A stretch of DNA of 44,835 bases, from positions 1-44,835 of the forward strand of contig JADZDA010000055.1 in the NCBI GenBank assembly GCA_020851255.1, read 5' to 3'. Of this stretch, positions 7,704 through 15,861 are shown in pieces. The stretch comes from Burkholderiales bacterium. GTDB taxonomy: Bacteria; Pseudomonadota; Gammaproteobacteria; Burkholderiales; Casimicrobiaceae. The position numbers and the translations under genes were made by a program. The notes beneath the pieces are model-generated. The model had not been told where the DNA came from and did not search any database. It saw only the letters and a list, made by a program, of their open reading frames with translations. How positions within the stretch are numbered: position 1 is the stretch's first letter; each line of letters opens with the position of its first letter.

Positions 7704-7740
7704 CGGATTCGGACGAGACATGACGGATTCGAACGAGACA
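7701..7740 (+). repeat. 20-bp near-perfect tandem repeat
   Basis: TGACGGATTCGGACGAGACA and TGACGGATTCGAACGAGACA follow each other directly and differ at one base. The first copy starts at the TGA stop of the PPOX-type gene, so the duplication also supplies a second stop-like TGA. It lies in the short gap before the VOC gene. Confidence 0.9.
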
Positions 7741-7757
7741 TCGACGGCGGAGGCTCG

Positions 7758-8144
7758 ATGAGACGGGTGACCGGCATCGGCGGCATTTTCTTCCACGCGA
7801 AGGACCCGGCGTCGATGCACGCCTGGTACCGCAAGCACCTGGGCATCGACGTGCAGTCCTGGGGCGGCGCCGCGTTCCAATGGACCGACGCCTCGGGCGC
7901 GCCCGCGGGCGGCACGACGATCTGGAGCGTCGGGCCCGCGGATGGCGAACACTTCGCGCCGTCGAGGTCGCCGTTCATGGTGAACTACCGCGTCGACGAT
8001 CTGCACGCGCTGGTCGCCGCGTTGAAAGCCGAGGGCTGCGACGTGCTGCCCAAGATCGAGGAGTCCGAGTACGGCAAGTTCGCTTGGGTGATGGACCCCG
8101 AGGGCAACAAGGTCGAACTGTGGCAACCGCCGCCCGGACAGTGA
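7758..8144 (+). CDS. VOC (glyoxalase/bleomycin-resistance fold) protein
   Basis: A 128-residue protein built of two beta-alpha-beta-beta-beta modules: GIGGIFFHAKDPASMHAWYR opens the first and MVNYRVDDLHALVAALKAEG the second, ending FAWVMDPEGNKVELWQPP. H16 (in FFHAKDP) and the final glutamate in VELW are at the positions of VOC metal ligands. Enzymes of this fold include glyoxalases, dioxygenases and drug-binding proteins; the substrate cannot be inferred. GGAGG sits 6-10 bases before ATG 7758. Confidence 0.9.
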   Translation: MRRVTGIGGIFFHAKDPASMHAWYRKHLGIDVQSWGGAAFQWTDASGAPAGGTTIWSVGPADGEHFAPSRSPFMVNYRVDDLHALVAALKAEGCDVLPKIEESEYGKFAWVMDPEGNKVELWQPPPGQ

Positions 8145-8202
8145 TTCGGATACCGCCCCGCTCGACGCCGGTCATCGGCGCCGTCGGCAGGCCAGCCGCC
8201 CG

Positions 8203-9174
8203 ATGACCGCGCTCGCCACCGCCGACCGCGTCGAGGTGCTGATCCTCGTCGACAACCTCACCGACAACCTTTCGTCGGCGCCCGCTTACGTCGAGAACGA
8301 GTTCTCGCGCCTGTGGCGGCGCGGAGCGAAGCGCCTGGGCGGAAGCTGCCTGTGCTGCGCCGCGCACGGGCTCGCCTGCGCGATCACCGCCTGGCGCGGC
8401 GGTGTATCGCGCACGCTGCTCTTCGACACCGGCCCGGACGCCGCGGTGTTCGAGCGCAATGTCGACCGTCTCGGATTCGACCTGGCCACCGTCGACGCGA
8501 TCGCGCTGTCGCACGGGCACTGGGACCACTGCGGCGCCCTGCCGCGCGCGCTCGAGATGATCGCGCTCGCGACCGGGGGGAAGCGGTTGCCGGTGTACCT
8601 GCACCCCGACGCGCACGTCACCCGCGCGCTGCGAGGTCCGGACGGTGCGATCCGGCCCTTCGCCGACATACCGTCGGCCGACGAGATCGACGGCCTCGGC
8701 GGCACCGTCGTCCACGCGCGGCACGCGCAGCTCGTCCTCGACGACCTCTTCCACCTGAGCGGCGAGATTCCGCGGGTCACGCCGTTCGAGCAGGGGATGC
8801 CCGGGCAGGTGCGCCTCGCGCCCGACGGCGGCTGGGAACCCGATCCGCTGGTCGTCGACGAGCGCTACGTCGCCGTGCGGGTGAAGGACAAGGGCACGAT
8901 CGTGTTCACCGCCTGCTCGCACGCCGGCGTGGTCAACGTGCTGAACGACGCGCGCGCGACGCTCGCCGGGCCGCTGCACGGTGTGCTCGGCGGCTTCCAC
9001 CTCGCCGGGGCGAACGAGATCGCGATCGCGCCGACCGTCGAGGCGATGAGACCGTTCGCTCTCGCCTCCATCGCGGCGGGCCATTGCACCGGCTGGCGCG
9101 CGATCGGCGCGCTCGCCGCGGCGTTCGGCGAGGCGGTCGCGCCCTCGTCGGTCGGCAAGACCTATCGCTATTGA
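8203..9174 (+). CDS. MBL-fold metallo-hydrolase
   Basis: A 323-residue enzyme with the metallo-beta-lactamase signature SHGHWDHCG: H104, H106, D108 and H109 bind the dinuclear metal centre. Later ligands are in FTACSHAGVVN and in GGFHLAG. The overall pattern (VLVDN near the N-terminus, FDTGPD, S-H-G-H-x-D-H-x-G, a long middle, then CSHAG) is that of the group related to methanopterin-pathway aminobenzene-5'-phosphate synthases. Bacterial members have unknown substrates. A cysteine-rich CLCCAAHG segment at residues 49-56 is unusual. The stop overlaps a possible TTG start of the next gene. Confidence 0.88.
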   Translation: MTALATADRVEVLILVDNLTDNLSSAPAYVENEFSRLWRRGAKRLGGSCLCCAAHGLACAITAWRGGVSRTLLFDTGPDAAVFERNVDRLGFDLATVDAIALSHGHWDHCGALPRALEMIALATGGKRLPVYLHPDAHVTRALRGPDGAIRPFADIPSADEIDGLGGTVVHARHAQLVLDDLFHLSGEIPRVTPFEQGMPGQVRLAPDGGWEPDPLVVDERYVAVRVKDKGTIVFTACSHAGVVNVLNDARATLAGPLHGVLGGFHLAGANEIAIAPTVEAMRPFALASIAAGHCTGWRAIGALAAAFGEAVAPSSVGKTYRY

Positions 9175-10079
9175 AGCGCGGCGGCATCGCGCGACCGCGC
9201 ATCGTGCGCCCGATTCGGATCTGCGTCGCGTTGCTCGCCGGCCTCGCCGCGCCCGCGTTCGCGTTCGCGATCGATCTCGCGCCGCTGTGGAACTTCGCCG
9301 ATCCCGTTGCGAGCGAGCGGCGATTCCGCGAGGCACTCGCCACGGCAGGCGGCGACGACGCGCTGATCGTCACGACCCAGATCGCGCGAACCCACGGACT
9401 GCGCCGCGACTTCGAGCGCGCGCGGACGATCCTCGCGGGCATCGAGCCCGCGATCGCGACCGCCGGCGCCGAGGCGCGCGTGCGCTACCACCTGGAGGTC
9501 GGGCGCAGCTGGGCGTCGGCGACCCACGCGCGCGACCAGCGCTCTCCGGAGGGCGACGCCCGCGCCCGCGCGGCGTTCCGGTCCGCACGGGAGACGGCGC
9601 ACTCGGCGCGGCTCGACGACCTGGAGATCGACGCGATCCACATGTTCGCGTTCGTCGACACCGCGCCCGCCGACCAGCTCCGCTGGGCGCAGGAAGCGCT
9701 GGCGGTCGTCCAGGCATCGACGCAGCCGGCGGCGAAGCGCTGGGAGGCGTCGGTGCGCAACAACCTGGGCTACGCCTTGCACACGCTCGGTCGCTACGAC
9801 GAGGCGCTGGCCGAGTTCCGAGCGGCGGTCGCGCTGCGCGAGCGCGGGACGAACGCCGCGGCCACCCGCGTCGCGTGGTGGATGGTCGCCTGGACCCTGC
9901 GCGCGATGCAGCGGATCGACGAGGCGATCGACATCCAGTCGAGGCTCGAACGCGAGGGCGATGCGGCCGGCGCGCCCGATCGCCACGTCTTCGAGGAGCT
10001 GGAGGCGCTCCACCGCGCGACGGGCGACGAGGCCGGCGCGCGTCGCTACGCCGAGCGCGGAAGGGCCACGGCCCGATGA
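9171..10079 (+). CDS. Secreted TPR-repeat protein
   Basis: A protein of about 302 residues with an N-terminal signal sequence (basic n-region, then ICVALLAGLAAPAFAFA) and helical repeat sequence after it. The clearest tetratricopeptide repeat is around residues 191-224 (NNLGYALHTLGRYDEALAEF); weaker units surround it. TPR domains mediate protein contacts. The start is uncertain: TTG 9171 would overlap the preceding stop by TTGA, GTG 9204 also keeps the signal peptide, and neither has a strong ribosome site. Probably co-expressed with the MBL-fold hydrolase. Confidence 0.7.
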   Translation: MKRGGIARPRIVRPIRICVALLAGLAAPAFAFAIDLAPLWNFADPVASERRFREALATAGGDDALIVTTQIARTHGLRRDFERARTILAGIEPAIATAGAEARVRYHLEVGRSWASATHARDQRSPEGDARARAAFRSARETAHSARLDDLEIDAIHMFAFVDTAPADQLRWAQEALAVVQASTQPAAKRWEASVRNNLGYALHTLGRYDEALAEFRAAVALRERGTNAAATRVAWWMVAWTLRAMQRIDEAIDIQSRLEREGDAAGAPDRHVFEELEALHRATGDEAGARRYAERGRATAR

Positions 10080-10208
10080 GCGCGATCCGACATCGGCCGC
10101 GGCGCTCGCGGCGGGTGTAAGTCCGGCGCCCCGCAAGCCGACTCCTGCAGCGAGACCGGGTCGCGCGGCAACGCGCCGCGCGCCGGCGATCGATGCAGGG
10201 AGGTTCCG

Positions 10209-10691
10209 ATGGACGTGCGCAAGGCGGTGCTGCTCGCATTCACCCATGGACTGGTCGCGGCCGGCGGCTTCGGCGCCGGCATCTACGCGTTGCCGATCCT
10301 GATCGCGCCGCCCGCGCCGACCGCAGCCCAGGTCGCGTCGGCGGCCACGCAGGCGGCGTGGACCGGGACATTCCGCCGCGACCTCGCAGACAGCGACGCA
10401 CTGCACTGGGGCGAGGGCACGGTCACGATCTCCCCGAACGCGATCGCGCTGTCCGGCAGGCTCGCGCCAGGCCCCGATTACAAGCTCTACCTGTCGCCGG
10501 CGTTCGTCGAGACCGAGGAAGCGTTCCACCGGCTCAAGCCGCGGATGGTCCGCGTCGGCGACGTGAAGACGTTCGAGAATTTCGTCGTCGCGATCCCGTC
10601 CGGCGTCGATCCGTCGCAGTTCTCGGCGGTCGTCGTCTGGTGCGAGCGCTTCGGGCAGTTCATCACCGCGGCGAGCTACCGGCCGGCGTGA
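10209..10691 (+). CDS. DM13-domain protein, membrane-anchored
   Basis: A 160-residue protein with one N-terminal hydrophobic segment (about residues 6-34) and a DM13 domain over roughly residues 50-157: a GEGTVTI strand, DYKLYLSPAFVETEEAF, then FENFVVAIPSGVDPSQF and the conserved VVVWCERFGQFITAASY ending. DM13 domains carry an almost invariant cysteine (here in WCERF) and have been proposed to act in redox or electron transfer, but the function is not established. GGGAGG lies 7-12 bases before ATG 10209. Confidence 0.85.
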   Translation: MDVRKAVLLAFTHGLVAAGGFGAGIYALPILIAPPAPTAAQVASAATQAAWTGTFRRDLADSDALHWGEGTVTISPNAIALSGRLAPGPDYKLYLSPAFVETEEAFHRLKPRMVRVGDVKTFENFVVAIPSGVDPSQFSAVVVWCERFGQFITAASYRPA

Positions 10692-10710
10692 CGCGCGGGA
10701 CGGTCCGGCG

Positions 10711-10716
10711 TAGAGT
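10711..10716 (+). promoter_or_regulatory. Possible -10 element (TAGAGT)
   Basis: TAGAGT stands in the GC-rich gap after the DM13 gene, about 95 bases before the next start. Only the hexamer supports this; no -35 is clear. Confidence 0.2.
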
Positions 10717-10808
10717 GGCGCCGTCGCGCCGGTCCCCGGCGCCACGGGGGACACGATGGCCGGACCGAGCGCAGATCGTTCCAAGCCGCCGTCGAGCGCG
10801 CCTGCAGG

Positions 10809-11342
10809 ATGGGCGCGGCGATGAACTTCGGCTTCCGCTTCAACCCGCACCTGCTGGTATTCCTGGGTTCGCTCTTCTTCGCCGCGCTGTTCGGCCTCTA
10901 CGCGCTGCACGCCGGCGTGTGGTGGTGGAACGCGGGCACCTACGTCCAGCGACCGTACGTGATGGACGAAGGCCGCCCGAACGACGGGTCGCCGTACATC
11001 GCCGGGCATTTCGAAGGCTCGACCGAGCAGGTCAACATCCTCGGCGCGATGAAGGACGGCGCCGTGGTCGTCGCCGGCGCACCCAACGAGCGCTTCGAGG
11101 CGGGCAAGCGGATCCTGGTCTGGCACTCGCCGGTCGCCTGGGACCTGGTGGTGCAGGGCCGCTGGACCAACAACGTGCCTGTCGCCGCGCTGCCGGAGCG
11201 CCCGGGGTTCCTGCGGACCTTCGGCTACCTCGCGGTCGCGATCGCGATCCTGGCGGCCGGGCTCAAGGCGACCATCTGGGTTTACCACCGCTACGCGACC
11301 CGGGCCGGCGACCTCCCCGCGGACCGACGGCCGACGAGTTGA
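10809..11342 (+). CDS. Membrane protein with two helices, unknown function
   Basis: A 177-residue protein; ATG 10821 (MNFGFRFNPHLLVFLG) is an alternative start. Hydrophobic helices lie near residues 13-36 and 136-158, enclosing a polar domain of about 100 residues with KDGAVVVAGAPNERFEAG and VWHSPVAWDLVVQGRW. The two-helix topology would place that domain outside the cytoplasm if the N-terminus is inside. No family recognised. It lies between the DM13 and GNAT genes. Confidence 0.65.
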   Translation: MGAAMNFGFRFNPHLLVFLGSLFFAALFGLYALHAGVWWWNAGTYVQRPYVMDEGRPNDGSPYIAGHFEGSTEQVNILGAMKDGAVVVAGAPNERFEAGKRILVWHSPVAWDLVVQGRWTNNVPVAALPERPGFLRTFGYLAVAIAILAAGLKATIWVYHRYATRAGDLPADRRPTS

Positions 11343-11422
11343 CGAGCCACCGCGCGAGCGCTGGCCCCGGTCCCGGGGAGCCGCGCGAGGGTGCACTCCA
11401 CTGCCTCGTGGACCGACCGCCG

Positions 11423-11884
11423 ATGACCTCCGCGCCCGACATCGTCGTCTCGTCGCACGACGACCTGCCGCAGCCCGAGAGCGCGATCGTCGACGAGGGC
11501 ATCGGCGCGTACAACGACGAAGCCGCCCCGCTGCACGAGGTGCGCCCGCTGTCCTGCTTCGCCAGGGATGCGCAGCATCGCGTCGTCGGCGGCGCCGTCG
11601 GCCGCTCCTGGGGCGCCTACGCCGAGATCCAGCAACTGTGGGTCGATCCCGGCTCGCGCGGACGCGGCATCGGGACGACGCTGATGCGCGCGTTCGAGGC
11701 GCACGCGCGCACGCGCGGCTGCCGCGTGTTCGCGCTGGAGACGTTCTCGTTCCAGGCGCGGGAGTTCTACGAGTCGCTGGGCTACCGGATCGAGTGGGAG
11801 CGCCGCTCGTATCCGCACGGCATCGTCAAGTACCACATGACCCGGCACGACGACGATGCCGGCGCGGCGGCCGGGCGTCGCTGA
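11423..11884 (+). CDS. GNAT-family N-acetyltransferase
   Basis: A 153-residue enzyme. QQLWVDPGSRGRGIGTTLMR holds the acetyl-CoA-binding motif (R-G-x-G-I-G/T), and FSFQAREFYESLGYRIEWE is the C-terminal motif of the small GNAT subgroup whose members begin with a statement like DEGIGAYNDEAAP. ATG 11423 is used since the fold begins soon after; a GTG 15 bases earlier is possible. This is the third GNAT gene in 7.5 kb. Substrate unknown. Confidence 0.87.
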   Translation: MTSAPDIVVSSHDDLPQPESAIVDEGIGAYNDEAAPLHEVRPLSCFARDAQHRVVGGAVGRSWGAYAEIQQLWVDPGSRGRGIGTTLMRAFEAHARTRGCRVFALETFSFQAREFYESLGYRIEWERRSYPHGIVKYHMTRHDDDAGAAAGRR

Positions 11885-11908
11885 CCGGCCGCGTATCCGT
11901 CGATTCCG

Positions 11909-12250
11909 ATGCCGACTCCGGCGCAAGCCGCGCTGCTCGCCCTGGCACTCGCCGCGCTCGCGGGTGTGCTCTACGCGTTGGTGCGATCCACCGGGATCAC
12001 GATCCGCGCGCTCGTCGGGAGGCGCTGGAGTATCGCGCTCGGCGCGATCGGCGCGATCGTCCTGGTCCTCGCCGGCGCGGCGGTCGTGATCGTTGCATGG
12101 TTCGCCCGCGCGATCGGCCACGGGGAGAAAACCATCGCCGGGGATTTCGGCCTCGCCGCCGTGACGCTCGTGCCGCTCGCGGTCGCGGGCGCGCTCGTGG
12201 GATTCGGCGCAGGCCGACTGCGCGCCCGGCTCGACCGTTCCGATCCGTAA
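11909..12250 (+). CDS. Small three-helix membrane protein
   Basis: A 113-residue protein with hydrophobic segments at about residues 6-25, 43-66 and 82-102, separated by short basic or polar loops (VRSTGITIRALVGRR; RAIGHGEKT). No family recognised. It starts 24 bases after the GNAT stop and ends 38 bases before the ABM gene, so it is probably part of the same transcript. Confidence 0.6.
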   Translation: MPTPAQAALLALALAALAGVLYALVRSTGITIRALVGRRWSIALGAIGAIVLVLAGAAVVIVAWFARAIGHGEKTIAGDFGLAAVTLVPLAVAGALVGFGAGRLRARLDRSDP

Positions 12251-12288
12251 CCCGACCGCGCGATGCGCGGCCCATTCGAGGCAACCCG

Positions 12289-12633
12289 ATGCTCGCCGTG
12301 ATCTTCGAAGTCGTCCCCGCCGAAGGGCGCCGGCAGGAGTACCTCGATCTCGCGGCGGGGCTGCGTCCGCGGCTCGCCGAGATCGACGGATTCGTGTCGA
12401 TCGAACGTTTCCAGAGCCTCGCCGATCCGGGCAGGATCCTGTCGCTCTCGTTCTGGCGCGACGAAGCGTCGATCGAGCGCTGGCGGACGATGGAGACGCA
12501 CCGCGCCGCGCAGACCGCCGGGCGCGCCGGCGTGTTCCGCGACTACCGGCTGCGCGTCGCGCAGGTCGTGCGCGACTACGGCCTGCACGAGCGCGGGCAG
12601 GCGCCGGACGACAGCCGCTCCGCGCACGGCTGA
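12289..12633 (+). CDS. Antibiotic biosynthesis monooxygenase (ABM) domain protein
   Basis: A 114-residue ferredoxin-like-fold protein. MLAVIFEVVPAEGRRQEYLD is the first strand-helix unit, GFVSIERFQSLADPGRILSL follows, and SFWRDEASIERWRTMETHRA is the typical C-terminal half with the conserved tryptophans. Family members are cofactor-free monooxygenases or haem-degrading enzymes, and many are uncharacterised. Start ATG 12289 has GAGG 9-12 bases upstream. A relic of a different ABM gene is found at 39091-39204. Confidence 0.87.
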   Translation: MLAVIFEVVPAEGRRQEYLDLAAGLRPRLAEIDGFVSIERFQSLADPGRILSLSFWRDEASIERWRTMETHRAAQTAGRAGVFRDYRLRVAQVVRDYGLHERGQAPDDSRSAHG

Positions 12634-12656
12634 CCGACCGGCGGCGACCGGTCGGC

Positions 12657-12662
12657 TACACT
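12657..12662 (+). promoter_or_regulatory. Possible -10 element (TACACT)
   Basis: TACACT in GGCTACACTCC lies 19 bases before the PhzF-family start. With so short a leader the transcript would barely include the ribosome site CCGGAG, so this is tentative. Confidence 0.25.
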
Positions 12663-12680
12663 CCGGGCGCCGGAGTCCCG

Positions 12681-13571
12681 ATGCCCCGCCCCGTCCACAT
12701 CGTCGACGTCTTCGCCCACGAGCCCTACGCCGGCAATCCGCTCGCCGTCGTGCTCGACGCCGACGGACTCTCCGCCGACGCGATGCAGAAGATCGCCGCC
12801 GAGATGAACTTCTCGGAGACGACGTTCGTCGGGAACGCTCCGGGCGGCGATGGCGGCTGGCCGGTGCGGATCTACACGCCGGCGCGCGAGATCGCCTTCG
12901 CCGGACATCCGATCCTCGGCACCGCCTGGGTCGTAAGGCACGCGGGAGGCCCGCGCGTCGCGAACGCGGGTGTCGTCCGTCTCGACCTCGCCGTCGGCCC
13001 GGTGCCGGTGAGCTTCGAGGGCGACGGGCGGGGCGACGATACCGCCTGGTTCGTCGCACCGCCGGTCGAGGGCGGCCCGGTCGCCTCGCGCGCGAGCATG
13101 GCCGCGGCGCTGGGGCTCTCCGTGGAGAGCCTCGACGGGCGCCTGCCGGTGCGGCGGTATTCGGCGGGGACCTCGGCGGTCGTGGTTCCGCTGCGCGACC
13201 GCGCCGCGCTCGAACGCGCGCGGCTGGACCTGGGCGCGTACGCCGCGCTCGCCGCCCAGGGCTTCCCTCCGCTCACCTACCTGTGGTGCCGCGAACCGCG
13301 CGATCCGCGCAACGACCTGGTCGTGCGGTTCTTCTTCGAGGCGCACGGCGTGCGCGAGGATCCGGCGACCGGCAACGGCGCGGCGTTCCTCGGCCACTAC
13401 CTCCTCGACCACGACCTCGCGCCGGCCGCCGGCTTCGACCTGCGCATCGAGCAGGGACGCGAAGTGCGCCGGCCGTCGATCGTGCGGCTGCGTGGCGCCG
13501 TTTCCGGCGGCGCACGCCGCATCGAGGTCGGCGGTCGTGTCGTGCCGACGGTGCGCGGCGAGCTCATGTAG
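12681..13571 (+). CDS. PhzF-family isomerase/epimerase
   Basis: A 296-residue protein of the normal family length with the diaminopimelate-epimerase-like two-lobe fold. VDVFAHEPYAGNPLAVVLDA opens lobe one, MNFSETTFV carries the catalytic acid E46 (equivalent to E45 of PhzF), and DPATGNGAAFLGHYLL (close to the family consensus) starts the second lobe; FAGHPILGTAWVV is also diagnostic. True PhzF isomerises dihydro-3-hydroxyanthranilate in phenazine synthesis. No other phenazine gene is present, so this is one of the many orphan paralogues with unknown substrates. Confidence 0.93.
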   Translation: MPRPVHIVDVFAHEPYAGNPLAVVLDADGLSADAMQKIAAEMNFSETTFVGNAPGGDGGWPVRIYTPAREIAFAGHPILGTAWVVRHAGGPRVANAGVVRLDLAVGPVPVSFEGDGRGDDTAWFVAPPVEGGPVASRASMAAALGLSVESLDGRLPVRRYSAGTSAVVVPLRDRAALERARLDLGAYAALAAQGFPPLTYLWCREPRDPRNDLVVRFFFEAHGVREDPATGNGAAFLGHYLLDHDLAPAAGFDLRIEQGREVRRPSIVRLRGAVSGGARRIEVGGRVVPTVRGELM

Positions 13572-13634
13572 ACGCGTCGCTCCAACGCAATCGCCCGCAG
13601 TCCTCGTGCGCCACCACTCCGACGACCCGACACG

Positions 13635-14453
13635 ATGGAACCCGACTCCCACGACGCCTACCCGCCCTCCGAGATCGCGCACCGCGTCGAGCGCGCCGGC
13701 GTCGCCAAGGCGCACACCGACACGATCACGCTGTCCGCGCTCGCGATCCTGGCCGGCGCGTTCATCTCGCTGGGCGCGCTGTTCTTCACCGTCACGATCA
13801 CCGGCGCCACGCCGGGATTCGGTCTCGCGCGGCTGGCGGGCGGCCTCGCGTTCTGCCTCGGGCTCGTCCTGGTCGTCGTGGCCGGCGCCGAGCTCTTCAC
13901 CGGCAACAACCTGATCGCGATGGCATGGGCGAGCCGGCTCGTCGGCACGCGCGAGGTCGTCCGCAACTGGGTGCTCGCCTACGCGGGCAACGTCGCCGGC
14001 TGCCTGGCCACCGTCGCGCTGGTCATCGGCTGCAATACCGCGGCGCTGGGCGGCGGCGCCGTCGGCGAGACCGCGATCGCGATCGCGAAGGCGAAGGCGG
14101 AGCTCCCGGCAGCCGAGGGCTTCTTCCGCGGCGTGCTGTGCAACGCGCTCGTCTGCCTCGCGGTGTGGCTCACGATCGGCGCGCGCAGCGTCACCGACAA
14201 GATTCTCGCGATCGTGTTCCCGATCGCCGCCTTCGTCACCGTCGGATTCGAGCACTCGATCGCGAACTGGTTCTTCCTGCCCTACGGCCTCGCGCTCGCG
14301 CCGCCGGGCACGATCCCGCTCGCCGGCGTCGCGACCAATCTGGCCGCGGTGACCGCCGGCAACATCGTCGGCGGAACGGTCCTCGTCGCGTCGGTCTACT
14401 GGGTCGCGTACCTGCGCGGCGAGCGGGTGCGGGGCGAGGCCACGCGGCGCTGA
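13635..14453 (+). CDS. Formate/nitrite transporter (FNT) family channel
   Basis: A 272-residue membrane protein of the FocA/NirC family with six helices. AGAELFTGNN (residues 83-92) holds the conserved constriction threonine region, and VGFEHSIANWFF contains the central-pore histidine H207. The short hydrophilic N-terminus (PSEIAHRVERAGVAKA) is also typical. Such pentameric channels move formate, nitrite, hydrosulfide or lactate across the inner membrane. No formate or nitrite enzyme lies alongside, so the anion is open. ATG 13635 is 63 bases after the PhzF stop. Confidence 0.92.
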   Translation: MEPDSHDAYPPSEIAHRVERAGVAKAHTDTITLSALAILAGAFISLGALFFTVTITGATPGFGLARLAGGLAFCLGLVLVVVAGAELFTGNNLIAMAWASRLVGTREVVRNWVLAYAGNVAGCLATVALVIGCNTAALGGGAVGETAIAIAKAKAELPAAEGFFRGVLCNALVCLAVWLTIGARSVTDKILAIVFPIAAFVTVGFEHSIANWFFLPYGLALAPPGTIPLAGVATNLAAVTAGNIVGGTVLVASVYWVAYLRGERVRGEATRR

Positions 14454-14538
14454 GCCGCCGTCGCCCCGGCTACGCCTCGCGGCCGATCCGGTGCAGACTC
14501 CGCCATTCGCGCCCGGGACCACCCGCCGGAGACATCCC

Positions 14539-14856
14539 ATGCTCGTCAAGCGCACGACCGACCGCGACTGGCGCCCCACCGATACCCAGGGCGTCGAGCG
14601 CGCGTTGTTCCGCAACAACGACACCGGCGGACGCTCGTCGGTCGTGCGGCTCGCGCAAGGCCGTCGGGTTCCCCGCCATGCCCACCATGGTACCGAGGAA
14701 GTCGTCGTGCTCGCGGGCCAGGTCCGCATCGGCGGCGTCGACCTCTCGGCGGGCGATTACCTGTACACCGAGGCCGGCGAGGAACACGACGTCGTCGCGG
14801 TGACCGACGCGACGATCTTCGTGTCGTCGCAGAAGTCGACCCCCTTCGTCGAGTGA
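14539..14856 (+). CDS. Cupin-domain protein (ChrR-like)
   Basis: A 105-residue single-cupin protein. VPRHAHHGTEEVVVLAGQVR is cupin motif 1, with H53, H55 or H56 and E60 positioned as metal ligands, and SAGDYLYTEAGEEHDVVA is motif 2 with the last histidine ligand. It resembles the C-terminal cupin of the anti-sigma factor ChrR, but the zinc-binding ChrR N-terminal domain is absent. GGAGA precedes ATG 14539. The stop overlaps the next start by GTGA, indicating coupled translation. Confidence 0.85.
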   Translation: MLVKRTTDRDWRPTDTQGVERALFRNNDTGGRSSVVRLAQGRRVPRHAHHGTEEVVVLAGQVRIGGVDLSAGDYLYTEAGEEHDVVAVTDATIFVSSQKSTPFVE

Positions 14857-15143
14857 TCGCAGCTCGCTTGGCGGCGATCGCGCTCATGGCCGCGGCCGTC
14901 GCGACCGGATTGTATTTCTTCACCATGCACTGCGGCGCCGTCCACGGCTCTCCGGCCTGCGGCCACGCGTCGCTGCCCGCCACTGCGATCGCTGTCGCCG
15001 CGTTCGCGCTCGACAGCGCGATCGTCGGCGCGGCCGCGAGCGAGGGGAGCGCACGCATCGCCCTCGCCGTCGTCTGCTACGCCATCGCGCTGGCGGCTTG
15101 CGCGCCGGTCGTGTGTTGGCTTTCGGACCGGCGAGGCGACTGA
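14853..15143 (+). CDS. Small three-helix membrane protein
   Basis: A 96-residue protein translated from GTG 14853, which overlaps the cupin stop (GTGA). Hydrophobic stretches lie at about residues 4-24, 42-60 and 66-90; cysteines at residues 27 and 36 flank the first extracytoplasmic loop (HCGAVHGSPACGH) and could form a disulfide. No family recognised. The coupling suggests a functional link with the cupin, which is an inference. Confidence 0.55.
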   Translation: MIAARLAAIALMAAAVATGLYFFTMHCGAVHGSPACGHASLPATAIAVAAFALDSAIVGAAASEGSARIALAVVCYAIALAACAPVVCWLSDRRGD

Positions 15144-15310
15144 TCCCTCGTTGCGTCCGCCCCCGCCCGCCCCACCGCCCGGCGATTGCGCGCGGCGTCC
15201 GGTCGGCGCGGATCACCGCCCGTCGCACACCACCGCCTCGCGGTCCCCGAGCCGGCCCCGATCGTGGCACACTCGTCCCCCGATTCCCCGCCGGACACCG
15301 CCGCCCGCCC

Positions 15311-15850
15311 ATGCCTCCCCGCATCGTGAACATCCATCGGGCCAGGCTCGAACATCAGGCGCACGGGCAGGCGTTCGAGTCGCGACTCGCTTCGTTCACC
15401 GCCCTGCTCGGCGCCCGCCAGCTCGGCTGCCAGCTCACCGTCGTGCCGGCAGGCAAGCGTGCCTGGCCGATGCACGCGCACCTGGTCAACGAAGAACTCG
15501 TCTTCGTCCTCGAAGGGCGCGGCACCGTCCGGCACGCCGGGGGGACGACCGACATCGAGGCCGGGGACCTGGTCTCGTTCGTCGCCGGCCCCGACAATCC
15601 GCACCAGATCGTCAACACGTCGGACGCGGAACTCCTGTACCTCTGCATAAGCACGATGCAGGAGCCCGAGGTCGTCCTCTACCCCGATTCGGGCAAGTAC
15701 GCGGTGATCGCCGGCAGCCTGCCCGGAGGCGACGAGTCGTTGCGGACCTTCAGCGTCGTCGCGCGCGCGTCGAACCGCGTGCCTTATTGGGACGGTGAGG
15801 ACGGGACCGGCGCCATAGACACGCTTCGCGGCGACGCGCCCCCGCGCTAG
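15311..15850 (+). CDS. Cupin-domain protein
   Basis: A 179-residue single-cupin protein. WPMHAHLVNEELVFVLEGRG is cupin motif 1 (metal ligands H56, H58 and E62 or E63) and IEAGDLVSFVAGPDNPHQIV is motif 2 with the fourth ligand H101. The C-terminus, about 60 residues, includes VVLYPDSGKYAVIAGS, typical of a group of uncharacterised cupins acting on small metabolites. No DNA-binding domain. ATG 15311 is the first in-frame ATG before the fold. Confidence 0.85.
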   Translation: MPPRIVNIHRARLEHQAHGQAFESRLASFTALLGARQLGCQLTVVPAGKRAWPMHAHLVNEELVFVLEGRGTVRHAGGTTDIEAGDLVSFVAGPDNPHQIVNTSDAELLYLCISTMQEPEVVLYPDSGKYAVIAGSLPGGDESLRTFSVVARASNRVPYWDGEDGTGAIDTLRGDAPPR

Positions 15851-15861
15851 CGCGACACGCG

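Noticed and set aside
9168-11396. Antisense frame of about 740 codons opposite the TPR, DM13 and membrane-protein genes
   Set aside because: Composition is that of a shadow frame and the sense strand encodes recognised domains (TPR, DM13).
12681-13571. Phenazine biosynthesis locus
   Set aside because: Only the PhzF-like gene is present; no phzA-G partners, and PhzF paralogues are common orphans.
12576-14729. Antisense frame of about 717 codons opposite PhzF and FNT genes
   Set aside because: The sense genes are unambiguous; no domain in the antisense.
14539-14856. ChrR anti-sigma factor
   Set aside because: Only the cupin part is present, with no zinc-binding N-terminal domain and no ECF sigma gene nearby.
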